From: Rugalucina vietnamica
Lineage: Eukaryota > Mollusca > Bivalvia > Lucinida > Lucinidae
Length of the DNA: 64,000 nt
NCBI GenBank assembly: GCA_964017185.1
Contig: OZ024874.1
Span: 49,318,856-49,382,855, forward strand
Direction: 5' to 3'
In this document: piece by piece, positions 32,537 through 44,025 of the stretch
Numbering within the stretch: the stretch's first letter is position 1
How the letters are laid out: every line of letters begins with the position of its first letter
Notes under the pieces: model-generated
Told to the model about the DNA's origin: nothing
What the model saw: the letters and a program-made list of their open reading frames with translations, nothing else
Database searches by the model: none
Made by a program: the position numbers and the translations under genes

Positions 32537-34462
32537 CTAAAAATATGCAAACATACAAAAGGCGCCAACAGCACAAAATATTTTAAACACCAAGACATAA
32601 AACAAAAAGAACCACCACAGAAGTATCGACTTGGAACGATCAGTAACACAAAGTTACTGGCGGGCTTAAACCGGTTTTACATGGCCATAACCTCATCCTC
32701 AGCCTCTGCAGTGGTTCATAACATTTAGTTAGTTATTCGGTCCTCGTGGTGAATCTCTAACTAGTCAATGAATCATCAAGAACAAACAAATAAATCATGA
32801 TAAACATCCTGATGAATCAAAAACCAGGACTCACAGACTGAGAAAGCTGCCCGACGATGGAGATCCCTGGGCGCCGAATAACCTACTAACTCCGGAGCAA
32901 AAGAAAAACACCAGTTGGACCCCGGTGGGCCAAGCAACAGACAAGAAGCTCCGGCCCCAACCAACTAAAATGAATAGCTTTATGTCGGGGCCATCATAGA
33001 GTCTGACGCCCGACCCACCGGCGTGCAATTAAAAAAGGCAGCATAGTTATCAACCATGATTGGGTTAAAAACTAAGCATGCAGACTGTCGCATAACATTC
33101 AAGTTATAACCTATACGTCTGTAACGTGTTATGATTTTTCTGAACTGAAAAGAAAAATCATCAATTCCTTTAAGTTTCTTAAATTTGTAAACCAAGTCAC
33201 CTTAAAATTCAGGTTCCGAAAGGCCCTCACTTAAAAGCGTCTTTAACCCAACATTATATTTGGAAATCAATTCATAGTGTCTACGATAAAATTTAGAAAA
33301 TATTTTTCGAAGTTTATGATACCGATAGCCCTGTTAGAGAAGTTTTGCCGTTAAACATTTATTTCGAGCGTTGAAGTCTGTAACATGATTGCAGACTCTA
33401 GCAAATCTAATAAGTTGCGAAATGTATACACCATATAAGAAGCACGACGAAGAACGTCACCATCCAAAAAAGGAAAATTCACTATATCAAAATCAAAGTC
33501 ATCGCGCTTATCATAAATTTTAGAAGAAACAAATCCATTTGCAACAGAAAAATGTAGATCTAAAGAGGGGGCTTCAGTATCTGAGATATTGGCTTTGTTC
33601 AACTGAAGTTCAGGTGGATAAATTTGATTGACCATACCTTCAAAATAAGGGTTGTCAATGTTCAAAAGGTCATCGAGGTACCTAGATGTGGAATTAAAAG
33701 CCTCGATAACATCAGCTCGATTATCATGGTTAAGAGAATCCATGAAATCTCTTTCGTAGCAGTATAAAAATAAATCAGCTACTAGAGGTGCGCAATTTGT
33801 ACCCATCGGAATTCCAACAATTTGTCTGTATAACTTGGTCCCAAATCTAATATAAATATTATCAAGGAGATGGGATAAGGCGTCGCATACATTCTGACAT
33901 GACCAAAGTGTATACCGACTTTGGTCAGAGGAAGTGAAAAAAGCCTTTCTGTCATTACATGCCAAATAAAGTGAACCATAGTTTTTTAATGCCCTTTTGA
34001 AGGTCCACTCTATCAAATCCAGAAGTTTTTCTTTTATTAGATTATGTGGTAATGTTGTATACAGAGTAGAAAAATCATACGTAGACAAGCTTGTCGCACG
34101 GAACCCTCTACACTTCAATTTACTGAGCACCTCACCAGAATTTTTTATTGACCAAAACCAATTTTTATTTGAAGTTTCATACACTGTCTCACAGTATCTT
34201 ATAACATGAGATTTGATAGCAGTAAGACAGGAAGTTAATAATTTAGAAAGTTCAGTGGTAGTACAAGAGCTAGAATTTGCAATAAATCTAGCTTTGTATG
34301 GTCTTTTGTGAAGCTTAGGTAACCAATACATCGTAGAAAGTTTGTCTTGGCCTTCATTGACACAAACAGAAACCTTAACAGGTAAGTGGGCATTAACTAC
34401 AGACACCTCATCAGTATCTGTCTCCAGATAAGCCCTGGTACCATCAAGCTCCTGTTTTAAGG
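32537..34462 (-). mobile_element. Penelope-like retroelement, copy B (5' truncated, inverted)
   Basis: Minus-strand RT frame 33351-34406 (351 codons) starts upstream of the LPKLHKRPYKARFIA block and has FSTLYTTLPH, GIPMGTNCAPLVAD and YLDD intact. A 2-bp insertion near 33432-33436 (TTATATGG instead of TTATGG) shifts the frame after RRASY. The C-terminal segment continues at 32980-33195 in another frame. It carries the same TAA nonsense codon as copy A. Its 3' UTR (32537-32985) abuts copy A's tail, making a tail-to-tail dimer. Confidence 0.75.
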
Positions 34463-35022
34463 TGTTAACGTAGTGAAGCCTACTTGTTCTTGGTCACGAA
34501 AACATATAACAATCACCGAATTCGAAGAAGCGTAAGTCGTTTCGAAATTTTCGAGTGACACTGTCTTCAACTAATCAATAAAATGCGAGAAGCATGGTTT
34601 CAAAATTATTTACAACATCATTTAGAGCAAAATAATAAATAAAACTGATACTTACATCGACCATGCCGTTTCCGCTTGTGTTGCATCATTCAAAAGGAAC
34701 CACGTGATGCGGAACTTAAACAAACAAGTTTAACTGAAATCTCGCGTGCTGCATGCATAAACATACCCAAAATGTAATAGACAATCGCCTGATAATATGC
34801 TTTTAATCCCGACGCAAATTGAATACAATATGTGGCGAAAATAAAATAATACGAAACTACGGTAGGTATATTAACGTTTGAATAACGTTTTTAAAACGAA
34901 AGGGTCAGCCAAACCTTTATGAAACCAAATGCTAACGTTCTGAGGACGTTAGGCCCAACCAAACCTTTATATAACCAAAGCATAACGTTCCGGAAACGTT
35001 TTCTGTTAGCTGGGTTCCCTTT
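34463..35022. repeat. No gene; AACGTT-rich repeated stretch
   Basis: From about 34860 short units repeat AACGTT, GGACGTTAGGCCCAACC and CCAAACCTTTAT twice, immediately left of the foldback element at 35023. Confidence 0.45.
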
Positions 35023-35407
35023 CGAAAGAACATGCTTTTTCCTATTGCGAATTAAGAAAAGTTGCACGTGCGAGCTCGCAAAGTCAGGATATCGTTACGT
35101 TACCAACAACATAAAAGATTGATTAGATGATTGAATCAGTGAACCAGTAAACATAATGCGGCAGAATACAAATAAATGAATATAAAAATGTTCCCGGACG
35201 ATCGTAAAAGACTTGAGTCACACAATTACCGTTATACATATGAATGAAATGAATGTATTTGACCAATAGGAACAGGCGTGTCATTCATGTTTATAATGGT
35301 AAATCATCTAACTTTTATATTGTTGGTAACGTAACGGTATCCTGACTTTGCGAGCACGCACGCGCAGCTTTTCTTAGTTCTTGATAGGAAAAAGCACGTT
35401 CTTTCGT
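35023..35407. mobile_element. Foldback element with ~105-bp inverted arms
   Basis: The left arm 35023-35130 (CGAAAGAACATGC, TTTTTCCTATT, CAAAGTCAGGATATCGTTAC) and right arm 35304-35407 (GTAACGGTATCCTGACTTTG, AGCACGTTCTTTCG) are inverted repeats of about 90% identity by eye. The loop is ~170 bp and non-coding. Confidence 0.7.
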
Positions 35408-36211
35408 TGGCACTTGGTGGCAAATATAACTGTATATTGTTTGTCTGTTTTTGAGCTGGGTTTTATTATTAAAACTCTGTTTCGGATATTATCAGGCTAT
35501 CTTGGTCTTGTGCACTCCTAAATCAAACCTGACTGATAGAACAATAAATTGCACGTTCAGTCTCAGTGGGACTAAACTATTGTTTACTCTCTGGTAACAG
35601 TAGAGTTCAACACCTATTGTTCTCACATAAATTGCTTTGTTTAGTGCAGGTTCAACGCTAAATAAATACATCTCCAGTGCTCAGTTAATGGATTGTCAAG
35701 GACCAAAATAGATTTATGTATCTCTATATCCCTTTCATTTCTTATCTTAAGAGGATTTTGACGTTTCAGTTTTGAAAGACAAAATTTACATCTCTCACAC
35801 AAAAGAAGATTAAAATTGTTTTCATTTGTACGAGTTCATTTCTGAAATGTTGTAAACATCATGATGATAAATTCACAAGTAATATTTCCACTGAAAACGT
35901 TAATTAACATACCTACGTTACTTCCAGTTAAAGTAACATTGGATAGGGATCACCTAGTAAACAATGGTGACGAGCTGATGTGAGTGATGGACTACATAGA
36001 AAACGAATTTTCGGTCTGACACAAAATTACTCATACTTTGAAATGGTTTAAATGGGCGAAGACTTTACAGTTTCACCATTCTTAGAAGATAGCCCATTGT
36101 TTTACATAAAATATTGGATATAAATAAAGAAAAAGTCGATGATATCATGTTAAAACTAAAAAACAGTTGAAGTAAATTTGTTTGAATTTCCGCGAAGGAA
36201 AGACTGAAATC
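35408..36211. other. No gene recognised; upstream region of the 36212 gene
   Basis: AT-rich. No clear TATA element was fixed relative to the start at 36212. Confidence 0.4.
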
Positions 36212-36955
36212 ATGAATTTTGACATTTCCGTGGAAGTAAGAAATAAAAGCCCAGTAGAGGAAAAGGACATTGGCACTGCCATAAAACGTTTGTCTGGCAA
36301 TCTAGAACCAGGTCATGGTGAAGACAAACATGGAAGTGACGAACAATTACATAAAAACTCTTCGCTCGCCGATAGCCTTCTTCTACCAACGCCAATGAAC
36401 AAGCCAAAGACAACATCAGTAGTTATAGCGGAGAAGTCAAACATCTGGTCCGAACACAAGCTTCACGAGAAGACGTCGCAACTTGATAAAGAACTTTACC
36501 ACACAATGATGAAAATGAATGCTAGTAGACTTGAAGTGGTAAATGATTTAGCAAAACTGAAACGGAGCACATCCGCCGGATCTTTACGGAATATTCACGA
36601 CGAATCGCATTACAAAGTACCACACGATAAATCGGTAGCAAGGACAGATTCACCAATCATAACAAGAAGAGCATATCGCAAAGACGCCATTTCGCCAAAC
36701 TGCAGAACTCCGCTGAAGTCAGAAAGTGATGGTTTGATTAGGAATTACGAGCGCGCATCCGGGATAGAAATTCGAATAACCTCGGATTTCAGTTCGGACG
36801 AAGAAGAAGGCGAGTCCGTTCATATGAGAGCACCTGCTTCACCGTTAAGGCGACACTGCAGAGAAGAGCGTACACAAGGTGAAATGGTGGAAAATGTGCT
36901 ACGCCGGTATGCTAAACAAACTCTACCGAAGGCAGAATTCCACACTAAAAGATAA
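36212..36955 (+). CDS. Uncharacterised charged single-exon protein (247 residues)
   Basis: The first ATG in frame is at 36212 (MNFDISVEV); the open frame extends ten codons upstream without another ATG. The product is hydrophilic with no signal peptide or membrane segment. It has a predicted helical middle (KELYHTMMKMNASRLEVVND), a basic Ser-rich motif KRSTSAGSLR, several Ser/Thr-Pro sites (SPIITRR, ISPNCRTPLKS), an acidic stretch SSDEEEGES and a basic C-terminus. This composition suggests an intracellular, phosphorylated and largely disordered protein. It has no family match I can name. A second gene of similar layout starts at 38413. Confidence 0.6.
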   Translation: MNFDISVEVRNKSPVEEKDIGTAIKRLSGNLEPGHGEDKHGSDEQLHKNSSLADSLLLPTPMNKPKTTSVVIAEKSNIWSEHKLHEKTSQLDKELYHTMMKMNASRLEVVNDLAKLKRSTSAGSLRNIHDESHYKVPHDKSVARTDSPIITRRAYRKDAISPNCRTPLKSESDGLIRNYERASGIEIRITSDFSSDEEEGESVHMRAPASPLRRHCREERTQGEMVENVLRRYAKQTLPKAEFHTKR

Positions 36956-37020
36956 TACTGTATGTTTGATGGACCCTTTTCTTGATTCGATTACACTGTT
37001 GTATTTTTTTTTTCCTTCTA

Positions 37021-37264
37021 TATGCGACTGTGCGTGAGAAAACAAGCAATTTGTGTTCCGACCAGGACTAACACAAACCAGCCTGTACAGTCACAGAAGA
37101 TGTTTAGAGGCTGGAAATTCTGGATTCAGAAAGTAGAGGAATTGTACTATCCGTGTTGCGAAAACAAAGGCGCTGATCAGTTTCGCAGTTACATGTACTG
37201 CGAAGCTGATCTGTACCTTTGTTTTCGCCTATGCAGATTGTTAGTTTTCTCAAGCAGCGGCTCA
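37021..37264 (-). mobile_element. Hairpin MITE family H, copy 13 (reverse)
   Basis: Begins TATGCGACTGTGCGTGAG and ends CAAGCAGCGGCTCA. Hairpin arms are GCGCTGATCAGTTTCGCAG and CTGCGAAGCTGATCTG. It separates the two single-exon genes at 36212 and 38413. Confidence 0.78.
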
Positions 37265-38285
37265 TATGTGATAATTTACTTTACGCTGTTTTATTAGAAC
37301 TTAGAGCCTCTTGAAATCGGATTAATACATTAGTATCACACACAGATGGCACCTTTGAAAATGTTTACCTTGGTTCTTTTGTTGTTGTTTTAATACGAAA
37401 AGGTCGATTTGAGCCAGTAATCTCCAATTATAAAGAATTAAATTTTAAACATGCGCTGTAAATTATATTTGTCGTGGTTAATTTTCTCGCAGTATCATTC
37501 AAGATCATCAGACATTTTCATTCAACAAAGTGATATGATCATGCTCTTGTTTGAAATATTTTGATAAAATTGTGATAACTGACTTTTCTGTTCAACATTT
37601 ATTTTATTGACAATGCAACTACATGTATGCATAGCAAAACTCCGTGTTTCGCAAAACGCCAAAATTTTGTATGTTTTTTACAGGACTTTAAGAGGTAATA
37701 TTGCACCTAAATGAAAAGAGGAGTTGCAATATTTTACGACTTAACACATGTTATATGTACACAGACCGCTTGTTTTGCCCCTCACTTAACATAGTTTTAT
37801 TTGATTTACTCTTGAAAATAACTTTCGAAATACTTCAAAAGTGTCAAGTTTCTATCGTTTCGCCCTGCTAATAATCATTTATTGTCTATTATGATTTATA
37901 TGATATATCGAAACATTTGATTTCTTCTCAATGATATTTGGTTTCGCTCTCCAAACCTTTAGACCCACTCTAAGTATCATTTGACACACTGGGATTCACC
38001 GCAAGAATGCCACACGATCTAAATCACTGGTTTCCATGTCCAATATGTTCTTTATTGCGCCACATATACCACTGAGGCTTGGAACCAGTCATTCTCATGC
38101 CTGTCAACCAATACCTAAAGTACCGATTCACTTTCATTATCTGTTTACGCGTCTTTTCATATATGTGCCAGATCACGTACACAACAATAGATCATGATCA
38201 AGAACAATGACGAGTTAATTGGTATGGGACAAAACAATCACCCCTGCTGTGATTCCACACAAAGCTCCCCATGAGATCTGATCAG
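37265..38285. other. Intergenic, no gene recognised
   Basis: AT-rich. The last ~200 bases should hold the promoter of the 38413 gene. Confidence 0.45.
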
Positions 38286-38293
38286 TATAAATA
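38286..38293 (+). promoter_or_regulatory. Candidate TATA box of the 38413 gene
   Basis: TATAAATA lies 127 bp before the ATG, so a start site around 38315 would give a ~100-base leader. The sequence between contains no in-frame upstream ATG of the main frame. Confidence 0.4.
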
Positions 38294-38412
38294 AACATCA
38301 TGCCGACTCTCTTAATCATTCCAAACTACGCAAAGCAGAGACACTTAACTAATCAAAAGAGATAAATTTTTTGGTACAGAGGGACATTGGAAACGAATTA
38401 TTATACACAAAG

Positions 38413-38862
38413 ATGCCGGCACCATTAGTTCTGCCAATGGCTGGGAATTTACCCACGGCGACAAACTATGCTGAGAAAGTTAACAGTGTGAATGAGAATA
38501 AACTTCAGTTAACTAAAGACATGCTGGAGCAACATAAAAACATTACGGCGGCAAAGATGAGCAAAGAGATGTTTGATCTCAAACACGAAATCAGGGAAAT
38601 GAACAAAGTGAATAAAACGGAATCGAAACGTTTAAGTAAGACTGGTCGACGCAATTCGCCGGGAAAAGGGACCATAGTTACGCTGTATCAGGACTGTGAA
38701 TTTGAACTGAAGCCAGACGACGCGAGCTCTACAACGAGTAGCGAGGGAGAAAATGTTAGGGGTAAATTAGAAAATACAAAAGCAAAACGTTTGGAGGACG
38801 AAAGAATAAATAACCTACACCGGCGTTATAAAGCTAAAATGGGCGACGTGAAGGTCAAATAG
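38413..38862 (+). CDS. Uncharacterised charged single-exon protein (149 residues)
   Basis: ATG at 38413 (MPAPLVLPMAGNLPT) is preferred to upstream non-ATG codons. The protein is hydrophilic with a long charged helix (KDMLEQHKNITAAKMSKEMF through LKHEIREMNKVNKTESKRL), a basic Ser motif GRRNSPGKGT, an acidic Ser-rich patch DDASSTTSSEGE and a basic end (NNLHRRYKAKMGDVKVK). The order helix - basic Ser motif - acidic Ser patch - basic C-terminus is the same as in the 36212 product, hinting at an old duplication, though identity is low. No signal peptide, membrane segment or named domain. Function unknown. Confidence 0.55.
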   Translation: MPAPLVLPMAGNLPTATNYAEKVNSVNENKLQLTKDMLEQHKNITAAKMSKEMFDLKHEIREMNKVNKTESKRLSKTGRRNSPGKGTIVTLYQDCEFELKPDDASSTTSSEGENVRGKLENTKAKRLEDERINNLHRRYKAKMGDVKVK

Positions 38863-39684
38863 GACGAGACAAAACTAGAAGCCGTTTATCGACGGAGATG
38901 AGGATCCTATCGTCATCGATATACAACGATTATCTTGGTACCTTGACGGAAACAGTATGGTTTGCTGTTGCGGTAGATGGCGTCAACCTCGAATGCCAAG
39001 GTTCGTGACGGCGAGGCAACCTGCAGTGTGAGTAGGAACAGGAACGTACGCATATTATACGCAAAACGAACTGTCATCAGTGAACTGTTGAAGATGAGAT
39101 ACTTATATCACATAAGGACATTACGGACATTGTAATGGAAAGGACGATAAATACATAGAAAGGGCGTTAATATACTATTTCTTGATGAAAACTTGTGACG
39201 AACACAAATTCGGGACATGCGGGGTAGTAGTGTTTTTATCAGCCCTGGACTGCTAAATGTGTTTGGTGCATTGCAAAAAGAGTGAAGAACTTGTTATTTA
39301 GTAAACCTCAGTGTGCTTTTTTGTGAAAGATTTTGAATAATCAATTTCAGACAAGATTTACAAACTTTGATTGACACTGAGACATATTTTCTTGACGAAA
39401 TATTGTTGAATGCTTAACTGTTTTGATTCGTTTGCTTTTTTGTAGTATCAACAGGAGTACCTGAAATTTTTAAGAGAAATTGTTGATCGCAAAATATTTG
39501 TTTAAAACGTTTACTTATTTTTTTAAATGAAATTATCAATTTCAGAATACACTTGTTTCATTATATCAGTTGTATATTTCTTTAGCATATTTTTTTTTCA
39601 TACAGTGTATCGTTTGTGAAAAACGAAATTATCATGCCTTCAAAACACGATAACTCTTACGGTATTTATTTACGAAATTGTGTT

Positions 39685-39686
<2 letters not shown>
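38863..39686. other. Downstream of the 38413 gene, no gene recognised
   Basis: Probable 3' UTR followed by AT-rich sequence. Confidence 0.4.

Positions 39687-39724
<38 letters not shown>
39687..39724 (+). repeat. (AC)n microsatellite
   Basis: Uninterrupted run of about nineteen AC units. Confidence 0.95.
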
Positions 39725-39727
<3 letters not shown>

Positions 39728-40184
39728 CCGGATCAGAGACAAAGTCCCGCCCCAATAACGAAGGTAGCATATATCCGAAATAACTAAATAATGATACAAT
39801 GAGAAAAAGGTACAAGTAGGCAATGATCGTTCATCTATGTGAGCAACTTCCAAAAAAGCAGCCTGACAGTTACCCAAAATTAATCTATATCTACAAAGGT
39901 ACATATATAGGATAGAAAGCACAGATACCAAAACAAGACACAAAGAGAACCAAAGTATATCGAATCTTGGTACAGTCTTGAATATTAAGTGACCTCTATT
40001 CAGTTGATTGAAAACAAAAAAACCCTAAGAAAACATATAGCAAGCCAAATGAGCAACTATTTTACCAAAACATTTACCTTCCCGTAGTTAGTCGAGCATT
40101 TCGCAATGTGTGCGATTAAGTCAATTAGCCAGCTTCAATTCATGCTATCGCTCCGCTTCTCCTTTTAATATACGGCAAACGATA

Positions 40185-40795
40185 ATACAAAGGCAATGAG
40201 CAGGAAATACACAATCAGAAAGAAATTCCCATTCCAAAAACTAAAGTGTGAAAAATATATTAATTGGCAATCAGGTAGGCCTATGTACACACAAGGAACA
40301 TATTGTAAGACGAATTAGCAGCTATTTCCCAATAGAAGGCCACTCAGTTACACGTACTTAACTAAACATGTTATTTTAACGTACAAAAACACCAAAACAT
40401 AAAACAATTAGACCCACAAGAGAAGTATCGCTATGGAACGGCATTTAATATTCAAATCTGTGGAAACGGGCTTAAATCGATTTTACACGTACCAAACCTC
40501 ACCCTAAGTTTCTGCAGTGGTTTACAACAGTTTAGTTTGTTGTTCGGTCATCGTGGTGACTTTTTAGTAGGCAGTTAATCATCACGGACAGACAAATAAA
40601 TGAAAATAAACACCATGATAGATGAAAAACAATGACTCGCAGATGCATTATGCTGCCCGACAGCTGACGATCCTTGGGAAGCCAAACGATATCACTGAAA
40701 ATCAGGAGCTAAATTTAAACACCAGTTAAACCCCGGTTGGACAAGAAACAGACAAGAAGCTCCGGCCCTAATCAATTAACAACCCGCAATCATTT
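40185..40795 (-). mobile_element. Decayed 3' end of a Penelope-like retroelement (copy D)
   Basis: On the minus strand it follows the 3' UTR of copy C: GAAGCTCCGGCCC (here its plus-strand form), GGATCGTCAGCTGTCGGGCAG, CTGCAGAAACTTAGGGTGAG, GAAGTATCG-type and AACTGAGTGGCC blocks occur in the same order with about 75-80% identity by eye. No coding part remains. Confidence 0.65.
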
Positions 40796-41844
40796 TATAT
40801 AGTGCGATTTTTTTACTGTGCCGGCTGCCCGGTAACAAGTACGTATTCGTTGACCTGACTGCTTTAAATAGGCATTTTAAGTGCATGTATTGACTCATTC
40901 AAAGTTATCGAATATCTTGAATATCTACGACTGTTTTAAGGTAAATTTCAAGTAAATGATCAGATCAGTCCAATACGACATATCCACGAACTTCATGAAA
41001 CACTTGAAGAAATCTAAAGAAAGAAGAAACCCCTCCGCTAACATTTACAAACACATGTCACGTGGGGTAAAGCGGTACGGTGAAAGAAGACCAAAAACCG
41101 GGATTATTTAAAGCAGTAGTCACAACTATGTGAATTTATTTGTCCTGGAGTTTGGTCACAACATTTAGTGCCCAATGTATATACTGCTAATTGGCGTTTG
41201 GTCAATTACATATCATCCCGAGTTCAACAGTACACCATCGTGTTTAATCTTTCTATTTATACTTTGCGAAGAACGTCATACAGTGTTGATCAAAATATTA
41301 TCAAATATGGCACCGTATCTCGAAAATGGTAGGAACGCTGAAGCTTTCGTCTATGATAAAGGAAAGAAGCATACTAAAATCCTTTACAAAAGTTCAGAGT
41401 TTGTGCATTCAGACTATGTGCATGTCGTCGCTTCGAGACAAGCACTGGGTTAGTTCTTTGGGAGTATTCAATTTGTTGATGCTTAATTATGTTCGCGACC
41501 TTCATTCTATTGTCTGTCTTATAAAACACACTGGAGGGTTATTGAAATGAAATAATTGAAGCTTTTATATCTTCGGAAAACGCATTAACTAAATAAACCA
41601 TCACAGTTCAATTTGCAATTGTTATGTAATAACTAAATTGCTAACGAGTGATGGCCGCATAAAGGGACGCGTCACATGAAAACCTGTCCAAATGTTTTGG
41701 AATCGGTACACGGTATAGAAGATGTTATAGTTAAACATCTCTAATTTATGGGGCGGTATACCTCTTTACATAAAATTCTATTATGACATGACAAGAGACA
41801 GTTACAATGGGAGTAAAACGAACAAATCTCGAAAGTATGTTGAA

Positions 41845-41848
<4 letters not shown>
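40796..41848. other. No gene recognised
   Basis: A 92-codon frame at 41175-41453 has a hydrophobic start but no family features; not called. Confidence 0.4.

Positions 41849-41884
<36 letters not shown>
41849..41884 (+). repeat. (AAT)n microsatellite
   Basis: About twelve AAT units. Confidence 0.9.
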
Positions 41885-41885
<1 letters not shown>

Positions 41886-41970
41886 TACAAGTAGCGGTAG
41901 CCAATTGACAAGTTCTTTCAAAGAAACTTATTAAACAGTAATCATATTGTTTTTCAGTACTTTACCTATT

Positions 41971-42120
41971 TGAGCAATTGCGCGAGAAAATCAACAATTT
42001 GGGTTTCCGACCAGGTCCGAAACAGACCGGTCTGTACTGTCACAGAAGAACGCGAAACGCTGATCTGCGCCTTTGTTTTTGCATATTATTGCAAATCATT
42101 GTTTTTTATGCGGCGGCTCA
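41971..42120 (-). mobile_element. Hairpin MITE family H, copy 14 (internal deletion)
   Basis: TGAGCAATTGCGCGAG to TGCGGCGGCTCA, only 150 bp. The conserved CTTGAAATTTTGG block and one hairpin arm are deleted, leaving ACGCTGATCTGCGCCTTTG. Confidence 0.65.
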
Positions 42121-42502
42121 TTTAGTGATAGAGCAGAGAAGAGAGGCGAATTATGCAATCTTTCACACTTGTTACATTCATTGCAGAATGTAGTCAAAAC
42201 TCGACTTAATTCTACTTCAATTTGATTTTTACGGTGTTTTTTGTTTTTTAAATCTAATGGTAAACATATCCTCCAGGGATTGCGCGATCAACCATTCCGA
42301 ATGTAATTTTCACGATGAAAACATTTTTGCTCAATTTATTTATACACGTATAATGGAATCCAACGTTACCCGGTAAGTCTTTTATAAATTAACGGCTGAA
42401 TCAATATATGCCAGTTGTTTAAATAGTGACTCGGAAATTAGACCATGGAATCCATAAAACTGCTGCACAACAGCTTTTGATTTAGACGCAAAACGTTCTA
42501 AA
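42121..42502. other. Upstream region of channel gene 1
   Basis: No sequence in common with the promoter block of channel gene 2 was seen. No clear TATA box. Confidence 0.4.
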
Positions 42503-43828
42503 ATGTTCAGACATTTCGCGCTGTTAATGATCTTCACCTTTCTTGAGGTGTGTGCGTCTCAGCTGCCGCAAAATACAACTACAGAAGTAACTGATACAGC
42601 TTCATACGAGAACGTTACTGACTTATACAAGAATATTTTAAGTGGTTATGACAGGCGAGTGAGACCAAGAGTGAAACAAACGGATTTTGTCACAGTAACT
42701 TTCTTGTTTCGGATTCTTGGGATTACAGAATTCGATACAGCCAGACAGAAGCTTTCGATATTAGGATTTTTCTATCTCCAATGGAGAGACGAAATGATTA
42801 CATGGGTTCCCAAATCGTACGGGGGTCAAAAAGCAATAAAACTTCCACTTAAAGACATTTGGTATCCTGCCATGAAGTTTATTAGAGATTTTAAAGGCAG
42901 TGGCACCATAGGAGAACCACAAGAAAGTGTAATATTTGCACATACGGGTGACGCCACATGGACACCAGAAGGAATCTTTAACGTTATTTGTGATGTAAAT
43001 ACTAGATATTACCCGTTTGATCAACAATCGTGTATTATGTCAATTTATGCTGCGGATGCCGCTCCGTCTGAAATTCACATTCTGCCATCCGGCGAAGGAG
43101 TTGTCCTACAAGGATATCAGCCGAATTCTGAATGGAAAATTATCGATGTTCGAGCTGAAAATATCAGTCTGTCTGGAGCTATTCTAAATAGTATAGTCAT
43201 TGACTTAGAAAGGCGGACTGAATTTCTGATTTACACAATTATATCGCCGCTGGTTTTGTTGTCCGTTTTGAACGTAGGGATTTTTATCGTGCCGATAGAT
43301 TCTGGGGAGAAGGGGTCAATTGCTGTTACATTGTTTCTCTCTTACGGCATATTTGTGACTGCGATTAAAGACGAGTTGCCACACAATTCCCTTGACGTTT
43401 CATACTTCTTGATCTACATACAAATATTATTAATGTTTAGCGTTTTCACTGTATTGTATAGTTTTGTAGAGTCTTGGATATTCTCGGAACATTCCGACGA
43501 CACGGTATCGTGCTGTTGTTATCCAAACAATAAACCAGAAAACAGAAACTTGCGAAACTTTGAGATATCAACATCGGAGAGCTGGAAGGCTGAAACAAAT
43601 AATGAGCTGAAGAAAGGTTTCGACAATATGGCGTCGTCAATGAGAGTTTCAGCGGACGCACAAAATGAATCAGAATTGAGGAGCAACGTCAGAGGAAAAG
43701 TGAACAAAGTGACATGGAGGAAACTACTGCGATGGATTGACTTCGGCTTGACATTGATTTCTGTGTGTGCTGTTTCGATAGCGACAGCAGTATTCTTTTA
43801 TTTCCTCTCTCGCAGGAGCAATATTTAA
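42503..43828 (+). CDS. Cys-loop ligand-gated ion channel subunit 1 (nicotinic-receptor-like)
   Basis: A complete 441-residue pentameric channel subunit in one exon. Residues 1-19 form a signal peptide. The extracellular domain has WRDEMITW (94-101; the usual WxDxxLxW), IWYP (119-122), TWTPEGIF and the Cys loop C163-C177 with YYPFDQQ inside. TM1 is ~241-263; SGEKGSIAVTLFLSYG (TM2, ~267-288) keeps GEK at the inner mouth, typical of cation-selective channels; TM3 ~300-322; a ~80-residue cytoplasmic loop; TM4 ~412-434. No vicinal Cys pair occurs in loop C, so it is not a classical alpha subunit, and the ligand is unknown. Potential N-glycosylation at NTT and NVT near the N-terminus. A paralogue is at 49723. 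Confidence 0.92.
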   Translation: MFRHFALLMIFTFLEVCASQLPQNTTTEVTDTASYENVTDLYKNILSGYDRRVRPRVKQTDFVTVTFLFRILGITEFDTARQKLSILGFFYLQWRDEMITWVPKSYGGQKAIKLPLKDIWYPAMKFIRDFKGSGTIGEPQESVIFAHTGDATWTPEGIFNVICDVNTRYYPFDQQSCIMSIYAADAAPSEIHILPSGEGVVLQGYQPNSEWKIIDVRAENISLSGAILNSIVIDLERRTEFLIYTIISPLVLLSVLNVGIFIVPIDSGEKGSIAVTLFLSYGIFVTAIKDELPHNSLDVSYFLIYIQILLMFSVFTVLYSFVESWIFSEHSDDTVSCCCYPNNKPENRNLRNFEISTSESWKAETNNELKKGFDNMASSMRVSADAQNESELRSNVRGKVNKVTWRKLLRWIDFGLTLISVCAVSIATAVFFYFLSRRSNI

Positions 43829-44025
43829 ATCAGACCTGCAAACGTGCTTCGTGTTGACGTTATTCACGCTAGATTCTGATATTGTGTCTGTCTTAACTAT
43901 GACTACATACATGTACGCGAAAGTGTAGAGATAGATAATAGCCAGGAGGAAAGGTCATATATTCTCCAAGATGATCGAACTTTGTGACTGAATTTGAAGC
44001 TGTTGTTAACCATTAATAATGACAA

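Noticed and set aside
41175-41453. 92-codon frame with a hydrophobic start
   Set aside because: It has no recognised family, an overlapping frame and no promoter or splice evidence; it could be real but cannot be supported.
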